From contig NC_135505.1 in assembly GCF_052857255.1 (NCBI RefSeq), forward strand, positions 137,986,343-138,050,342: 64,000 nt of DNA, read 5' to 3'. The stretch is from Amblyomma americanum. Its lineage: Eukaryota; Arthropoda; Arachnida; Ixodida; Ixodidae. Shown here one piece after another: positions 1 to 10,930 of the stretch; position 1 is the stretch's first letter, and every line of letters begins with the position of its first letter. Below the pieces are notes generated by a model, which was given only the letters and a program-made list of their open reading frames with translations, was not told the origin of the DNA and made no database searches. A program made the position numbers and the translations under genes.

Positions 1-61
1 TTTCCTCCATAAAAACGCAGCCGCCGCGGTCGGGTTCGAACCCGGGCACTCCGGATCAGTA
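1..61 (-). repeat. SINE-B fragment, cut by window edge
   Basis: This is the tRNA-like head of the SINE subfamily called SINE-B here (body with 'ggaggaaaaacgctaaggcg' on its sense strand), in minus orientation. The B-box-like 'gggttcgaacccg' is visible. The body lies to the left of the window, and the tRNA part is interrupted after 'ccggatcagt'. Confidence 0.75.
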
Positions 62-782
62 CCGCATCGAATGCCAAATATTGAATCGCGCGCGAGTCCT
101 TTGCAAATCATTCTGCACCCTGTTTTCTCTGCTTTGGGCACCGATTCTTTCTACTTCAGGTTAATGCAGATACGCACCGCTACAGAGAATACAACCGCAG
201 TGAAATGGTGTCCAACTCACTGCTCGTTTCTGTGATGAATAGTAGTGGCCTAGAAGCCATCGTGGTCTTCATCGTCATGACCGCCACGTCTTGAGATATA
301 TCCCGAGATTCATCTTTAGTGCGCACTCTTCTGACGCTTCAATGACCGTACCAACCTTACATCGTGCGAGACGACAGTGGATTATGCCCTACGTCTTCAA
401 CGTTTTATCTTTCGCTTGCATGCTTTGTTACATTTTACACTGCAATACTGCACTATTAACTGCGCCTTACTATCGGGTGACAGCGCCGGACATCCTGGTA
501 GTCTTCTACACTGCGGTTGCCAATGCTCTTCACCTATAGGACGTGAATATGAAAACATGGGAACGGCTCCAGCCCTATGCAAGGTCTTCACAGACAACGT
601 CAGGATACAGGTCGGCTCCTTGGTGCAGGAGCAAGGCTCTAGTCTTACCGTCCGAAGCGCGCAGTATGTCCGCATCAATATGGCCTCGATAAATGTCCTT
701 AAAGGCGAGATTAACACTGTCTTAAACATTTGCATCGTGTTCTGCCTGAGGCCTTTCAGTGTGGTCTCCATGAGTGGGAACG
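62..782. other. Intergenic stretch, nothing recognised
   Basis: Open frames on both strands (for example 397-834 minus, 145 codons) overlap the neighbouring SINE and show no protein-family signature that I recognise. No gene is called. Confidence 0.5.
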
Positions 783-1015
783 CCACCGCGGTGGCTGAGT
801 GGCTATGGCGCTCGGCTGCTGACCCGAAAGACAAGGGTTCGATCCCGGCCGCGGCGGTCGAATTTCGATGGAGGCGAAATTCTACAGGCCCGTGTACTGT
901 GCGATGTCAGTGCACGTTAAAGAATCCCAGGTGGTCGAAATTTCCGGAGCCCTTGACTACGCCGTCCCTCATAGCCTGAGTCGCTTTGGGACGTTAAACC
1001 CCCTTAAAACCAAAC
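783..1015 (+). repeat. SINE-A (Ruka-like), nearly full length
   Basis: A tRNA-derived SINE. The A-box region 'ggtggctgagtgg' and B-box 'gggttcgatcccgg' are followed by the body 'gtactgtgcgatgtcagtgc', and it ends in the 'gggacgttaaaccccc' tail region. It is one of about eight related copies in the window. The Ruka name is from memory of an ixodid SINE and was not searched. Confidence 0.88.
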
Positions 1016-1670
1016 CTTTCTGTACCTGATCTGGCAGTGGAGCTTATACAATAACTAATCTTTTTTTTTTACATGTATAAGATGATCGTGGTTCAGCGCA
1101 GCGGTGTTCGTTCTCCTTCGCATGAATGGTCCGTTCTAGACATTTCTGAAGCCAACGCAGCGACATGACGACGAATGATTAGTCATGTATATCGCGGGCC
1201 TCCCAGCGGCTCACCGCACAAGCCTGCTCGGCACTAGCGGTCTGGCGCGCTCGTCTTAATCGCGTTTGAGCGAGCGCACCCGGACGCCAGACTACTGCGC
1301 GTGAGCGGCAAGCAGACGGTCCGTCGAGAGCCATGAGCAAGCATCTGGCCGCGGCGGCGGTGCCAGATAAGCGCGGAGCCGGCCTTCCGTTAAGGAGAGT
1401 TGGGTGTGCGCGCTGCTGCGGCGGGGCAGTCGCCCTGCATTAAGACGTGGCGATTCGGGTTGCTCAGGCCTAGCCGCCGAGACGTTCCTGAACTTCGCTT
1501 GAGGAAAACGGCATCTTTTCCGGGCCTTCAGCGATGATCCGTCGATGGCCAGCATCAGTGAGTGGCGGCGTTCTCCGCTGTCCCATTATTCTATTGCTTT
1601 AAACTGCTTGAAGCCCATAGTTGTTTTATTGGAATCACGAAATTTACTGCTCTCTAGGATGGACTCAAGT
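1016..1670. other. Intergenic, GC-rich patch at 1190-1560
   Basis: A GC-rich patch carries an 87-codon minus-strand open frame (1292-1555) rich in Arg, Pro and Ser. No domain is recognised and composition alone can explain the open frame. Confidence 0.4.
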
Positions 1671-1926
1671 GCTAAAGAAGGTTGGTTTGGTTTGGTTTTG
1701 GGGGTTTAACGTCCTAAAGCAACTCAGGCTATGAGGGACGCCGTAGTGAAGGGCTATGGAAATTTCGACCACCTGGGATTCTTTAACGTGCACTGACATC
1801 GCACAGTACACGGTCTTCCAGAATTTCACCTCCATCGAAATTCGGCCACCACGGCCGGGATCGAATCCGCGTGTTTCGAATCAGCAGCCGAGCGCCATAA
1901 CCACTGAGTCACCGCAGCTAAAGAAG
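1671..1926 (-). repeat. SINE-A with 10-bp target duplication
   Basis: A SINE-A in minus orientation fills 1681-1916 and begins with GGTTT-rich tail sequence. It is flanked by a perfect direct repeat 'gctaaagaag' at 1671-1680 and 1917-1926, which is the expected target-site duplication of LINE-driven retrotransposition. Confidence 0.9.
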
Positions 1927-3249
1927 ATGTGTCGCGATGTGGTGGCCCAAGTACAGTATTGTGATCTCCGTTGCTCGGTTACTTTGGCTGTGCCGCACTT
2001 TTCAGCGGTTTCTTTTGGCCAATGACTAACCAGCCCTGTTGGAACACTCACTTGTAGTGTTTCTCGTCGGGACTTGACCATGGCTAGAGGGCACCATTAA
2101 TTAGAAGGCGTAGCCTTCATCTGACAACTAGCGTCAGTTTTACAAAAAGCCTTGGTTAACCCCGCGAGAACAGAAACTTGTTTTGTTATAGACTGAAGTG
2201 TGGCTACCACGAATCAAGAGCCACAAAGCCGCCTTTTGCAACCCTGATGTGTCTGGCTAAAAATGAGCCTCTCTCTAAGCACGAGGAATCTATAGAGACC
2301 AGGGTTTTTAGGGGCTTGAAACGCCGAGCAAAAAAAGGTGAAATCGATGTTGCGAAAACTTCCGTTGCTATTGCACCGCATTCAATGAAGGTCTGAGCAC
2401 CTATAAATGTTATAGAAGAGATGATTATCATTGATAGCAGCTCCAAAGAAAAGAGCTCTCAACTCAAAACTCTCCACTGTTCCAAATCGCTGTTTATTTT
2501 TACCAGGTGCACCTGAATTTCAAGCTAGCACGGACGTCGTGTCACGTGAGCTACGCGATACAGGTACACGTAAGAACCGCAGGTGGTCGAACTCTACGCT
2601 TCATTATGGAGCATAATTCTTTGTTTTTCCTTTCACTTCTTTCTTCGTCCTTTTCGTCACGGCGAGATTTAGGAGTCTACAAAAGTCCGACAGTTAAAGG
2701 TGATTTCATGTCTTCAAAAAACATAACTTTTGCTTGATTGCTCTTATCACTGCTTGGTCCATCGCACAGTAGTTCAATGCTGTTCGAGGAATGTCGTAGC
2801 TGCGTACCAATCGCTTCAAGCGAATAATGCAGCTGAAACTCACATGCAGCATACAGGGGTGTCGTAATATTTACAGGAACACCACAAACTTTCACCTTTC
2901 TCAGGCTGATCTACTAAGACAATCAAACAAAACTACTTCTCTGAAAGCCCAGTCACCAAAAAAAAGCATGCAGATGTGAATTCCATGTGAACGGATCTTC
3001 TCTTGTCCACTAGCTTCATTTGATTTGATAAGACGGCGCATCCGAACGAAAGCCCAGTAGTCGTCAATGAAATGAATGAACTGCGCTAAAGAAGCGGCCA
3101 GTTTTAAAAGTCACATGACTTGCACTTCGATGCATTGTGATGTCGAAAGGCAGAACGAGCAATGCTGAAATGTCTGCCTACAAGAAAACGTTTAAATTTG
3201 GTAGTGTGCTTGTCAAACAGCAATTTACCCTGTTTTGCCTTGCTACATT
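1927..3249. other. Intergenic, nothing recognised
   Basis: A moderately AT-rich stretch with only short open frames and no family signature. A trace of SINE-like sequence ('aggtggtcgaa') near 2580 is too short to call. Confidence 0.5.
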
Positions 3250-3400
3250 ACGGCTCAACGCGCGCAGCTGTAGCAAGGCGTGGCGAGTCACGCGGCATGA
3301 AGTCAGAGCCGAGCCTCCGCTCCTCCTGGTTTGAAGGTCAAATTTCAGAGCCACATGACCTTCAGCTTTGTGAGGGAGAAGTAGAGCTTTCGCTTTAAAG
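3250..3400 (+). repeat. Dispersed repeat R1, weak copy
   Basis: The stretch contains 'aaggtca'/'tgacctt' motifs and ends in a GTAGAGCTTTCGCTTTAAA-type hairpin. Similar sequence with the terminal hairpin 'gaagcttttcgcttc' occurs near 41.4-41.8 kb and 54.7-54.96 kb. The family identity is unknown. Confidence 0.35.
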
Positions 3401-3591
3401 TGTAAATCCACAGCCCTCTTTCAACCCAGCCTTACGCAGCCTTAAAAACACAGCTGCGTGGATACAGATGGCGCTTCTCCCCGAAATTCGCGTTCCTTCA
3501 GCTCAACCCTCCGTTTGTGCGCATCTCCGTAAGCCTGAAGTCAAGTCAAAGCCGTTGGAGAGACACCAGTCGAGGCGTCGTGTGCACTCAC

Positions 3592-3815
3592 ATCGTCGGC
3601 GAGCAGTGTGCCAGCACGGTGGGCAGCAGCAGGCTGCCGAAGTGCATGCACCCGCTGCCCAGGAAGAATGCCTGGACGAGCGGCGTCACTCCCGGCATCA
3701 GGCAGAACACCACCCCCGTGTAGCCGTACGTTAAGAGCAGCCCGGGACTCACGATCACGCCCGTCTCGCGAAGGCAGTTCCGCAGGCCGTGCAGTGCGGC
3801 CCGCCTCTGCTCCAC
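3592..3815 (-). CDS. Candidate transporter-like exon (MFS/SLC16-like)
   Basis: The minus-strand reading frame encodes about 75 residues with hydrophobic membrane-like segments, including LLLTYGYTGV and GSLLLPTVLAH. This pattern resembles the LTYG ... G-S-x-x-x-P region of monocarboxylate-transporter-like (SLC16, major facilitator) proteins. A good splice donor, GTGAGT, follows directly (3591-3586 on the minus strand) and would end the exon in mid-codon. The upstream acceptor is unclear, since an in-frame stop lies at about 3840. No second exon of such a gene is seen nearby, so this may be an isolated exon of a gene with long introns or a relic. The family assignment is from memory of motifs only. 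Confidence 0.35.
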
Positions 3816-4095
3816 TCCGTGCTCGCTCGTGGGTGTCTACTGCTTACGCATTTAACGAAGCCCAGGATCGTCTGCGACGACCTATGTGTATTTTTGTTTC
3901 CTCATTAAGCCTAACTAAGTGCTTCCCGGAGTGAAAGCAAATGCAGCATGTCCAGCAATTTCGGACAAGAATTTTGAAAATTGGAAGATTGTAAGATACT
4001 TTTGCGGTAATATCGAAGGCAATGGTCCATTTTTCTTATGTGTAGCAAAATTTTTCTTTTAAAGTATTTCCGTCGGTCGCATCGGACAGTTAGAC

Positions 4096-4332
4096 TGCCG
4101 CAGCGGTGGCCAAGTGATTAAGCGTCTGCCTCGCATGTGGGAGGTGCGGGGTTCGATCCCCAGTGCCGCCGGGTACACACCGGTGATACAATGGGTGCAA
4201 GCTTTTCCCAGCCTGGTGTTCGGCTTCTTTAGGGTCAAATGCCTGGGAAATAGGTCTTCGACCCCACCTTGAGTATTCGAAAACGCCTTGTGCTATGGCG
4301 CATTTTGCCAACGATGCCCTTGCGCCATAAAA
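4096..4332 (+). repeat. SINE-C, tRNA-derived, full length
   Basis: A third SINE subfamily. The tRNA-like head has 'gtggccaagtgatta' (A box) and 'ggggttcgatcccc' (B box). It is followed by a body containing 'gtgatacaatgggtgcaagc' and ends in 'gcccttgcgccataaaa'. Related copies lie at 28271, 44458 and 53620. Confidence 0.85.
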
Positions 4333-5141
4333 AGTCAGCGATAATCAGTTAAGGCTGCCGTAGAAAACCAAAGGGGAACGCTTTTGTCGATAGCGAAAAC
4401 GTTAATACAAAAAAAATTAAGACTGGCGTCGGGTGATCTGCAGAAACGTTGATTGCTATAGTGAAATCTTACATGAAAAAATTGCGTTCATAAATGATTT
4501 CCCGTTCAAAGATGCTTGTGTCCAGAATTGCTGGGTATGAGTGAGGAAGCGGGCTCATGTTGCCGGCGTCCTCGCAGCCTTCCGCCGTACGAGCACCACC
4601 GGCAACAACGACATCGTGTTTCACTGCTGTCCATGAGGGACTCTCGAACCACGATCGATCACGGCTCGTAGACGGAACAATTTGAGGCCCTCGCGCGCAT
4701 CTTTGCTCAGCTGTGATATCTTCCGTGGTATCTATATATCATGAGAGCTTTACGATTGTGCTTGAGCTGGATGTTCCAATCAAGTTGTGGCCGCAGGGCA
4801 GTGCGCGCACTCGTGAGCGAACTTTGGTGAGCCTCTGTGCATTCCTCGAACACACGGGCTTGACGTCCCGTCTGTTCTCCGTCAGGTAGTTACCCGCAGT
4901 GACCGAACGCTCCGCGAGTTCTACCTTGAACGATTAATAACTGGACGCCCCACTCCAGTTGTAACCAACACAGCTGTGCGCGTGTGGGATTTAATTCCTC
5001 AAAAACGAACTAATCACGCGCACAACCTGGACACATTTCTTAATGTGTAAATAGTTTGTACATATTACTTCTCCCCCTATCCTCTCTTCCTGTCCCCTCA
5101 CCTCTTTCATTTCATTTCTCCATTCTGCCTGCTATCCTTTA
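4333..5141. other. Intergenic, probably LINE 3'-UTR derived at its right end
   Basis: No coding signal is seen. The pyrimidine-rich right part (about 5080-5141) runs directly into the LINE tail that follows. Confidence 0.4.
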
Positions 5142-5242
5142 TTTCCGCTGCCCCAGCTCAGGTGCTTCAGTATCGATGGCAGATGCCGAGGCTAGAAAAA
5201 ATCTTTTCCTTCCTTTTTACTATTATTTTTAATAAAACCACT
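5142..5242 (+). repeat. LINE 3' tail fragment
   Basis: The stretch starting 'tttccgctgccccagctcag' and ending in AATAAAACCA is shared almost exactly with 8135-8228. Two copies with the same 3' end and no coding body are typical of 5'-truncated LINE insertions. Confidence 0.65.
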
Positions 5243-5689
5243 ACCACCAGTTACCACGAGTGAAGAGCGGCGCAATATAACATCACTCATTACTGAAAAA
5301 TGAGCTTTTCACCGCCATTAGGAGCAGCTTTCGCGAAGATGTATCGGCCCGCGAAAGTTTTCTCGATTCGCCTCCGTCCAAATGCGGCCGTCGAGGGAAT
5401 GGTTGAGCATTAGAACTGGAAATAAGCAGCAGAATGCCGCTGTCCCCGACTCAAAATGGGGTTCATATATTATCTGGAAGATTGTTTTTAACACTGCTCT
5501 TTTTTTCGCGTAAGATCACTAAGGAAAAAAATAATTATATGACAGGAACGCTATCATCACCTCTTTATTTGTGTGTGCATGGCACAACTGAGTCGCTTTC
5601 TAAAATATGCGTATTTTCGTCACCATTGTGAGACCAATTTATGGCTTTCTTGTGCAAGTTTTTTTTATCGCCTCAAATCTCTCACAAAG

Positions 5690-5962
5690 TACCCGGGTTT
5701 GAACCCAACCGCGGCGGCTGCGTTTTTATGGAGGAAAAACGCTAAGGCGCCCGGTGCTGTGCGATATCAGTGCACGCTAAAGATCCCCAGGTGGTCTAAA
5801 TTATTCCGGAGCCCTCCACTATGGCACCCCTTTCTTCCTTTCATCTTTCACTCCTTCCTTTATCCCTTCCCTTACGGCGCGGTTCAGGTGTCCGGGGATA
5901 TATGAGACAGATACTGCGCCATTTCCTTTCCACAAAAACCATAATAATAATAATAATAACCA
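5690..5962 (+). repeat. SINE-B, head partly lost
   Basis: The B-box-like 'gggtttgaaccc' is followed by the SINE-B body (GGAGGAAAAACGC, GTGCACGCTAAAGATCCCC, 'gatatatgagacagatactg') and a (TAA)n tail at 5941-5958. The A-box portion is missing. Confidence 0.85.
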
Positions 5963-7124
5963 GAGGCACACGAGCTAAGGGGTCATCCGGTGTGCGAAAC
6001 CGTTTGAGCATAACGGCCTGTGAGACGAGTTTATGCATGATGAAATGAACGGTGGCGTAATGACAACGACACAAGAAAAAGACAACACATGCGCAAAGTG
6101 TTTCATTTCGTTTTCCTTTTTACCATCGTGTCACCGACGTCTCCCAATTTAGTAGCGGAACCCTGGAGTATTAATACCAGCATTTGAGCTAGAGCTGATG
6201 CAACACCTTCAAAAAACAGCGCTAATATACGAAGGACCTTGATAGAACGCAAACCACAAGTGTCGGCTAACAGATGAGCGTTTATTGACAGATCACAAAA
6301 TAATGCACAACCACGGCCGGTTTATTACAGAGAACGCCTTGGCTATAAAGCTCTTCTCACGCTTCACCTAGGCAAAAATTAGCAGGCACTTTACACAAAT
6401 TTTCACACATGTCGCTTCTGCACTCGCCTATGAACCCAGGAAACCATGAGATCTTCTGGACAGAACACGGGAGAGAAAATTTCAAATTCGGAAGCATGCT
6501 TCGTAATATTGTGACCGCTCCTGTATACAACTTGTAAAAAGTTGTACACAAAACAACAACAACAACAACAACAAAGAAGGAAGCAATCAGATGTGTCTAT
6601 ATATGACAACCTTCTTTCATGCAGGACAACTGATGGGTCAGTAACGCACATGGGCTTGTACAGTCTTTGTCGAAAGTATACAGCCTAAGGGGTCTGCTTC
6701 TGAGCCCTGCAGTGTGGCTCCTCTTGCATATTCAGGGACCCTAATCTTGCGGATACGGGAGAATCTTGAGCCCTTAACCCTCCCAAGCTTAGGAAGCAAA
6801 CCCCTTGGGCTGCATATTTTTGGCAGAAACCGTACTTGCTGTCTTGTGCAAGCATGAATAGCAGGCACATCTTTGAAAGTGTGCGCATTCTTGGCATCAT
6901 TGCTGACTTGGCATCCACTGTGCTGTCTAAGGGGTCACCAGTTACCTAATGCCTCGATTACGTGCCCTGTACATGTCCATTGCCTCATCTTGATTTCAGG
7001 TGGGATATCGTTAACTCACTCGACGGCATGCATAACGAATAATCTCGCCGCTTTGAATATGTGTGTTGTCTCGGGCAGTCGTTTAATTCATTGACGCCTG
7101 CCGCGGCACAGCTGCCGATGCATA
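5963..7124. other. Intergenic, (CAA)n microsatellite at 6553-6573
   Basis: A short AACAACAACAAC run is present. Two overlapping minus-strand open frames at 6638-6918 (76 and 77 codons) have no recognised domain. Confidence 0.45.
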
Positions 7125-7777
7125 CCTGTTGTTTCACCTCAGGTGTTCTGAAGTTTGAAAACTTGGGCTTCGCGAATTAAAAGGGCGCTTTTTCGGGATA
7201 CCATTGTTAGGGGTACACCCCATCAGAATAGTGCTCACAGATGCTTACTAGCAGGCTGGTCAAGTAATATTAAGTAGTTAGTTACCTTTTTAACTTTTAG
7301 TTTGTCTCCTTATTTATTGAGATGTGCGTAGCCCACAATAACTAACGTTCATATCAGTTCATATTATAGGATTTCTAAAGTGCAGTTTCCCATGGCGCTG
7401 TGACCCAACGTATTTTGGCTACGCCGTGTCAAAATACATGCGCTTTCGAGAAGCTTGCAGGCAAAGCAACTCCTCCAGTGCACGTAACTCATCCAAATAG
7501 TCAAAATTTGTTGGACCACAGCGCCGAGGGTAAGTGCGTTTTCGAAATTCTAAACCATGATATGGACAGTACTTGAGCTGAGCTGCGCGCTTTTCAAAAA
7601 ATAGACTAACAGGAATAATTAAAAGTTCACTACCCAGTATTAGTTAACCAGCCTGCTTGTTAGCATGTCTTCGCGATATTCTGATGCGCTGCACCGCTGC
7701 CTGTGCTATGCCGGAAAAAGCGCTGTTACAACTCAAAAATCCTATTTTTATAAATTGCAGAACATTCCTGGTAGTGG
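7125..7777. mobile_element. Foldback MITE M1, degenerate copy
   Basis: This is homologous along its length to the palindromic element at 62056-62709. Shared blocks include GTAGCCCAC, GGCGCTGTG, 'acatgcgctttcgagaagct' and the mirror-image GGACCACAGCGCCGAGGGTAA. The left and right halves are inverted relative to each other. The terminal sequences are decayed. Confidence 0.7.
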
Positions 7778-8134
7778 TATGTGCTGGTAGTTGTATGAGG
7801 ACTAGCCGACATCTATGAATGTTAAGTAGACAGTGACCAATTCTTCATGTATGAGCATTAACCAACTCAAGATATCACGTCATACCCTTAACGTACAGCT
7901 TAAGTCTCCCCTCCAATGGAAGAAAGAACATCTGGTTTCGCTCGTCTACTAGGTTTAACCACGTTAAACCGCTACCACTTTTTGCGTTTCGGAAGCTTTG
8001 CAAATCTGTAAGTAGACTTTTCTCTGGCAAATTTCTTAAGCCTTTTACCGGTACATTCTTTTTAAAACTTTTTTATTACGAGGCAGAACAGAGGCCATAA
8101 TAGTGGAAAAAAGTAATTTTTGCAATAAATTAAA

Positions 8135-8228
8135 ATTTCCGCTGCCCCAGCTCAGGTGCTTCCGTATTGATGCCAGATGCTGGTGCTAGCAAAAATCTTT
8201 TCCTTCCTTTTCATTATTTGCAATAAAC
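8135..8228 (+). repeat. LINE 3' tail fragment, second copy
   Basis: Matches 5142-5242: 'ctgccccagctcaggtgctt', then CAGATGC, GCTAGCAAAAATC and a terminal AATAAACCA. It lacks any coding body. A SINE-A inserted about 30 bp further right. Confidence 0.6.
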
Positions 8229-8245
8229 CACTTACTACATAAATT

Positions 8246-8508
8246 ACTAATTACAACCAGCCGCCGCGGTGGCTGAGTGGTTATGGTGCTCGGCTGCTGG
8301 CCCGAAAGACGCGGGTTCGATCCCGGCCGCGGCGGTCGAATTTCGATGGGGGCGAAATTCTAGAGGCCCGTGTACTGTGCGATGTCAGTGCACGTTAAAG
8401 AACCCCAGGTGGTCGAAATTTCCGGAGCCCTTCACTACGGCGTCTCTCATAGCCTGAGTCGCTTTGGAACGTTAAACGCCCATAAACCAAACCACTAATT
8501 ACAACCAG
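8246..8508 (+). repeat. SINE-A with perfect 15-bp target duplication
   Basis: A complete SINE-A occupies 8261-8493 (A box, B box, body, 'ataaaccaaacc' end). The direct repeat 'actaattacaaccag' at 8246-8260 and 8494-8508 is perfect, indicating a young retrotransposition event. Confidence 0.95.
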
Positions 8509-8689
8509 CGCCTTCTTTGATGTTTTGTATGCAATCATTGCTTTTTCACAGCACAGTATTTTCTTCGATGCAACATCAGCAGAACACCGGTGCGCTTATT
8601 CGGTGATAGAAATATCAATTGCGACGTCAAACATCCGCCTTCTTTTGAGTTCCTGCCATGTGGGAAGTAGGCGCAAATCAGTTCATTAT

Positions 8690-9071
8690 ATCAGGTAGCT
8701 GGCTCAGCACAATAGCAGACTACGCCGATAAGATAACCCAATCGGGCACAGACCGGACGCAGGGCGCACAAAAAGATTGATGGGCAGCCGGCCATATTGC
8801 GGACTTCAGACTTCGAGTGCCCTACGTGGCGACAGGTACTGCTCCCCCTGCTCCCCCCCCCCCCCCAAGTTTCGGCTTCCCGCCCACCATCAAAGTTTGC
8901 AGTTGCAACGGGAAAGGGAGAACGAAAAAGAGAACTTTGGTGGAGAGGATTCAGTGATCGTTCTTGTCACCGTCGATCTTGTGCACAAGTTTTTTGCATG
9001 CCCCCTGCGGGAAGCAGCTGCTTTCCAGCGGTCGCGCACGTCTGAAGAGCTTCAACCTGTGCGTCAGCGAA
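8690..9071 (+). other. Copy 1 putative promoter and noncoding exon 1
   Basis: This segment matches 49485-49922 upstream of copy 3. Shared blocks include CTACGCCGATAAGATAAC, TTGATGGGCAGC and TTCAACCTGTGCGT. A shorter version lies at 24565-24712 upstream of copy 2. In copies 1 and 2 it ends at a good splice donor (here GTAAGTAC at 9072), so I infer a mostly noncoding first exon spliced to exon A at 10371. The transcription start cannot be placed. It contains a C-tract at about 8852-8865. Confidence 0.5.
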
Positions 9072-9165
9072 GTAAGTACATGCGCCCTTCTCCCTTCGCT
9101 CAACTCGCAGTCGTTATGAGGCAATTCATAGCTGTGCTTTATACAAAAAGTTCCACGTTTTTTCC

Positions 9166-9416
9166 CCTTCCTTTCTTGAGCCGCCGCGGTGGCTCAGTGG
9201 TTATGGCGCTCGGCTTCTGACCCTCGAGTTCGATCCCAGCCGTGGCAGTCGAATTTCGATGGTGGCGAAATTCTAGAGGCCCGTGTACTCTGCGATGTGA
9301 GTTCACGTTAAAGAACCCCCACGTGGTCGAAATTCCCGGAGTCCTTCACTACGGTGTCCCTCATAGCCTTAGGTGCTTTTGGACGTTAAACACACTAAAC
9401 CAACCTTCCTGTCTTG
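9166..9416 (+). repeat. SINE-A in intron 1 of copy 1
   Basis: The SINE body is 9179-9403. Flanks 9166-9178 and 9404-9416 are 13-bp direct repeats with one mismatch (CCTTCCTTTCTTG and CCTTCCTGTCTTG). The head is slightly decayed (the B box reads 'gagttcgatccca'). Confidence 0.9.
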
Positions 9417-9490
9417 CTCCTTAACTCTTACAACATTGCCTTCTGATTCAATGTGTTAGTCTCTTGGGCTACGTATAATACGAAGTCCAG

Positions 9491-9715
9491 CCGCCGCGGT
9501 GGCTGAGTGGTTATGGCGTTCGGCTGCCGGCCTGAAAAACGCGGGTTCGATCCCGGCCGCGCGGTCGAATTTCGATGGAGGCGAAATTCTAGAGGTCCGT
9601 GTACTGTGCGATGTCAGTGCAGGTTAAAGAACCCCAGGTGGTCGAAATTTTCGGAGCCCTTCACTACGGCGTCCCTCATAGCCTGAGTCGCTTTGGGACG
9701 TGAAACCTCCATAAG
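9491..9715 (+). repeat. Second SINE-A in intron 1 of copy 1
   Basis: A SINE-A with intact A box and B box; its 3' end drifts from the consensus ('ccataaggcatagc'). The flanking intron sequence up to 'acgaagt' aligns with copy 3 near 50090, where no SINE is present, so this insertion is younger than the gene duplication. Confidence 0.88.
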
Positions 9716-10370
9716 GCATAGCAAAGTAAGTTTATCAAGCCATTTTAACGCACTTATGCGGCAGATACTGATTGATAATGGGTCTTAATACGGGTCTTTT
9801 GTTTTTGCAGATAGCATGAATTGTATCGTCAATAGCGCACCTATTCGCAATAAGCAGAAGCGATAACGTAATCTTCATTATAGGAGGAACCACAATAGCT
9901 ACCACGGTGCATTTGCTATTGCACACGATTACGTTTCACGCTTACTGACGGTGGATGAAATGCCTCGTAGCAAATAAAATATCTCGCATTCACGGAATTT
10001 TTTTCTCCTCTTTTGGGCCACATCATGTCGACGAGCCGGGATGCAGTGAGTTTTGTTTTGAGCTTACAAGACACTACTCCAAGTGGCTGCCTTCGAATAC
10101 AACTGCCGTGAGCTTTGTGCTTTCTTTTTCTGTCTTCGCACCGCCCAACGTGTTACATACCAGGTCGTCGTAACCGCTACGACAGTGAAACTACCGGTCA
10201 GGCGACGCATTTTGAGCTCACGTTAGTGCACGCCTATCTTGCACGTTTTCTGTGTTCGTATGGTCACTTTATTCTAACTGGGGCACAGTCACGTGGGGAA
10301 CACTGCAGCCTCAGGTGTAAAGTAAGGATGTTGATTTAGATGCTACTTCTCGTTATCTCATTCACTCCAG
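9716..10370 (+). other. Intron 1 of copy 1, conserved with copy 3
   Basis: Sequence from about 9880 to 10220 aligns with 50960-51300 of copy 3 (for example CACAATAGCT, ATCTCGCATTCACG, GACGAGCC-GGATGCAG). It ends in the acceptor 'cattcactccag' at 10359-10370. Confidence 0.6.
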
Positions 10371-10930
10371 CCTTCAAGATGACCGCCACAGACATCATAC
10401 GACAACTGGGCGACCCGGACAAGCTGTGCGGCCTGGAAGACCACATTGTACTGAAGTTTAGGAAACCTTGGCGACGCTCTCGAATGACAGCGGCTGCGCA
10501 ATTACCCACAGGCCTGCACCTCGAAGATGGCGGGCTACGGATTACGGCCACCGCGGAGAGTTTCGTCAAAAACTGCGGAATCCTTTGCCAGCGCCGCGTT
10601 GTGGCGGCTCTCTTCTCCGGCTGCGCCGAGTTGCGCTCTTGCGGACCCCTTGCGTCGGCCGCCCGAAAGGTGCTCGCCAAAGCTCAGACGCTGGTGATCG
10701 TTCACAACCGCGACTACGTCCTGCACCTGGTGAACTGGTTTCGATCGGTAGAAGTACTCGTGCTCCATCATGACCTGAGGTTCCAAACTGTTCCGACAGA
10801 CTGCGAATTGCTTGAGGGTCCAAACCGGCCGCAGTTGAAAAGACTCCTCGGAAATGCTCCCGGCGCGGGAATGAACTGCTTGGTCGTCTTGCCGCTTACA
10901 ATATCGACGTTGGTGTACTGCTGTCCCCAA
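10371..10930 (+). CDS. Copy 1, exon A: tandem LRR-like family, N-terminal 184 codons
   Basis: First coding exon of copy 1. The acceptor CACTCCAG precedes 10371, the start ATG is at 10379 (same ATG context CCTTCAAGATGACCGCC in copies 1, 3 and 4), and the donor is GTGAGC at 10931, phase 0. Residues 1-20 are conserved (MTATDIIRQLGDPDKLCGLE in this copy). Around residues 119-134 lies the near-invariant block HNRD-x-V-x-x-L-V-x-W-FRSV-V, leading into LVLHHDL, which reads as leucine-rich beta-strand segments. There is no signal peptide and no membrane segment, so a cytosolic or nuclear protein is likely. Predicted full product: 184 + 75 + 239 = 498 residues. I do not recognise the family by name. 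LRR-like is inferred from spacing of Leu/Ile/Cys and is stronger in exon C. Function unknown. Confidence 0.85.

Noticed and set aside
397..834. 145-codon minus-strand open frame
   Set aside because: It runs into the SINE-A at 783 in antisense and has no family signature.
8777..9220. 147-codon plus-strand frame upstream of copy 1
   Set aside because: It reads through the inferred splice donor at 9072 into a SINE, and the homologous region of copy 3 does not keep the frame.
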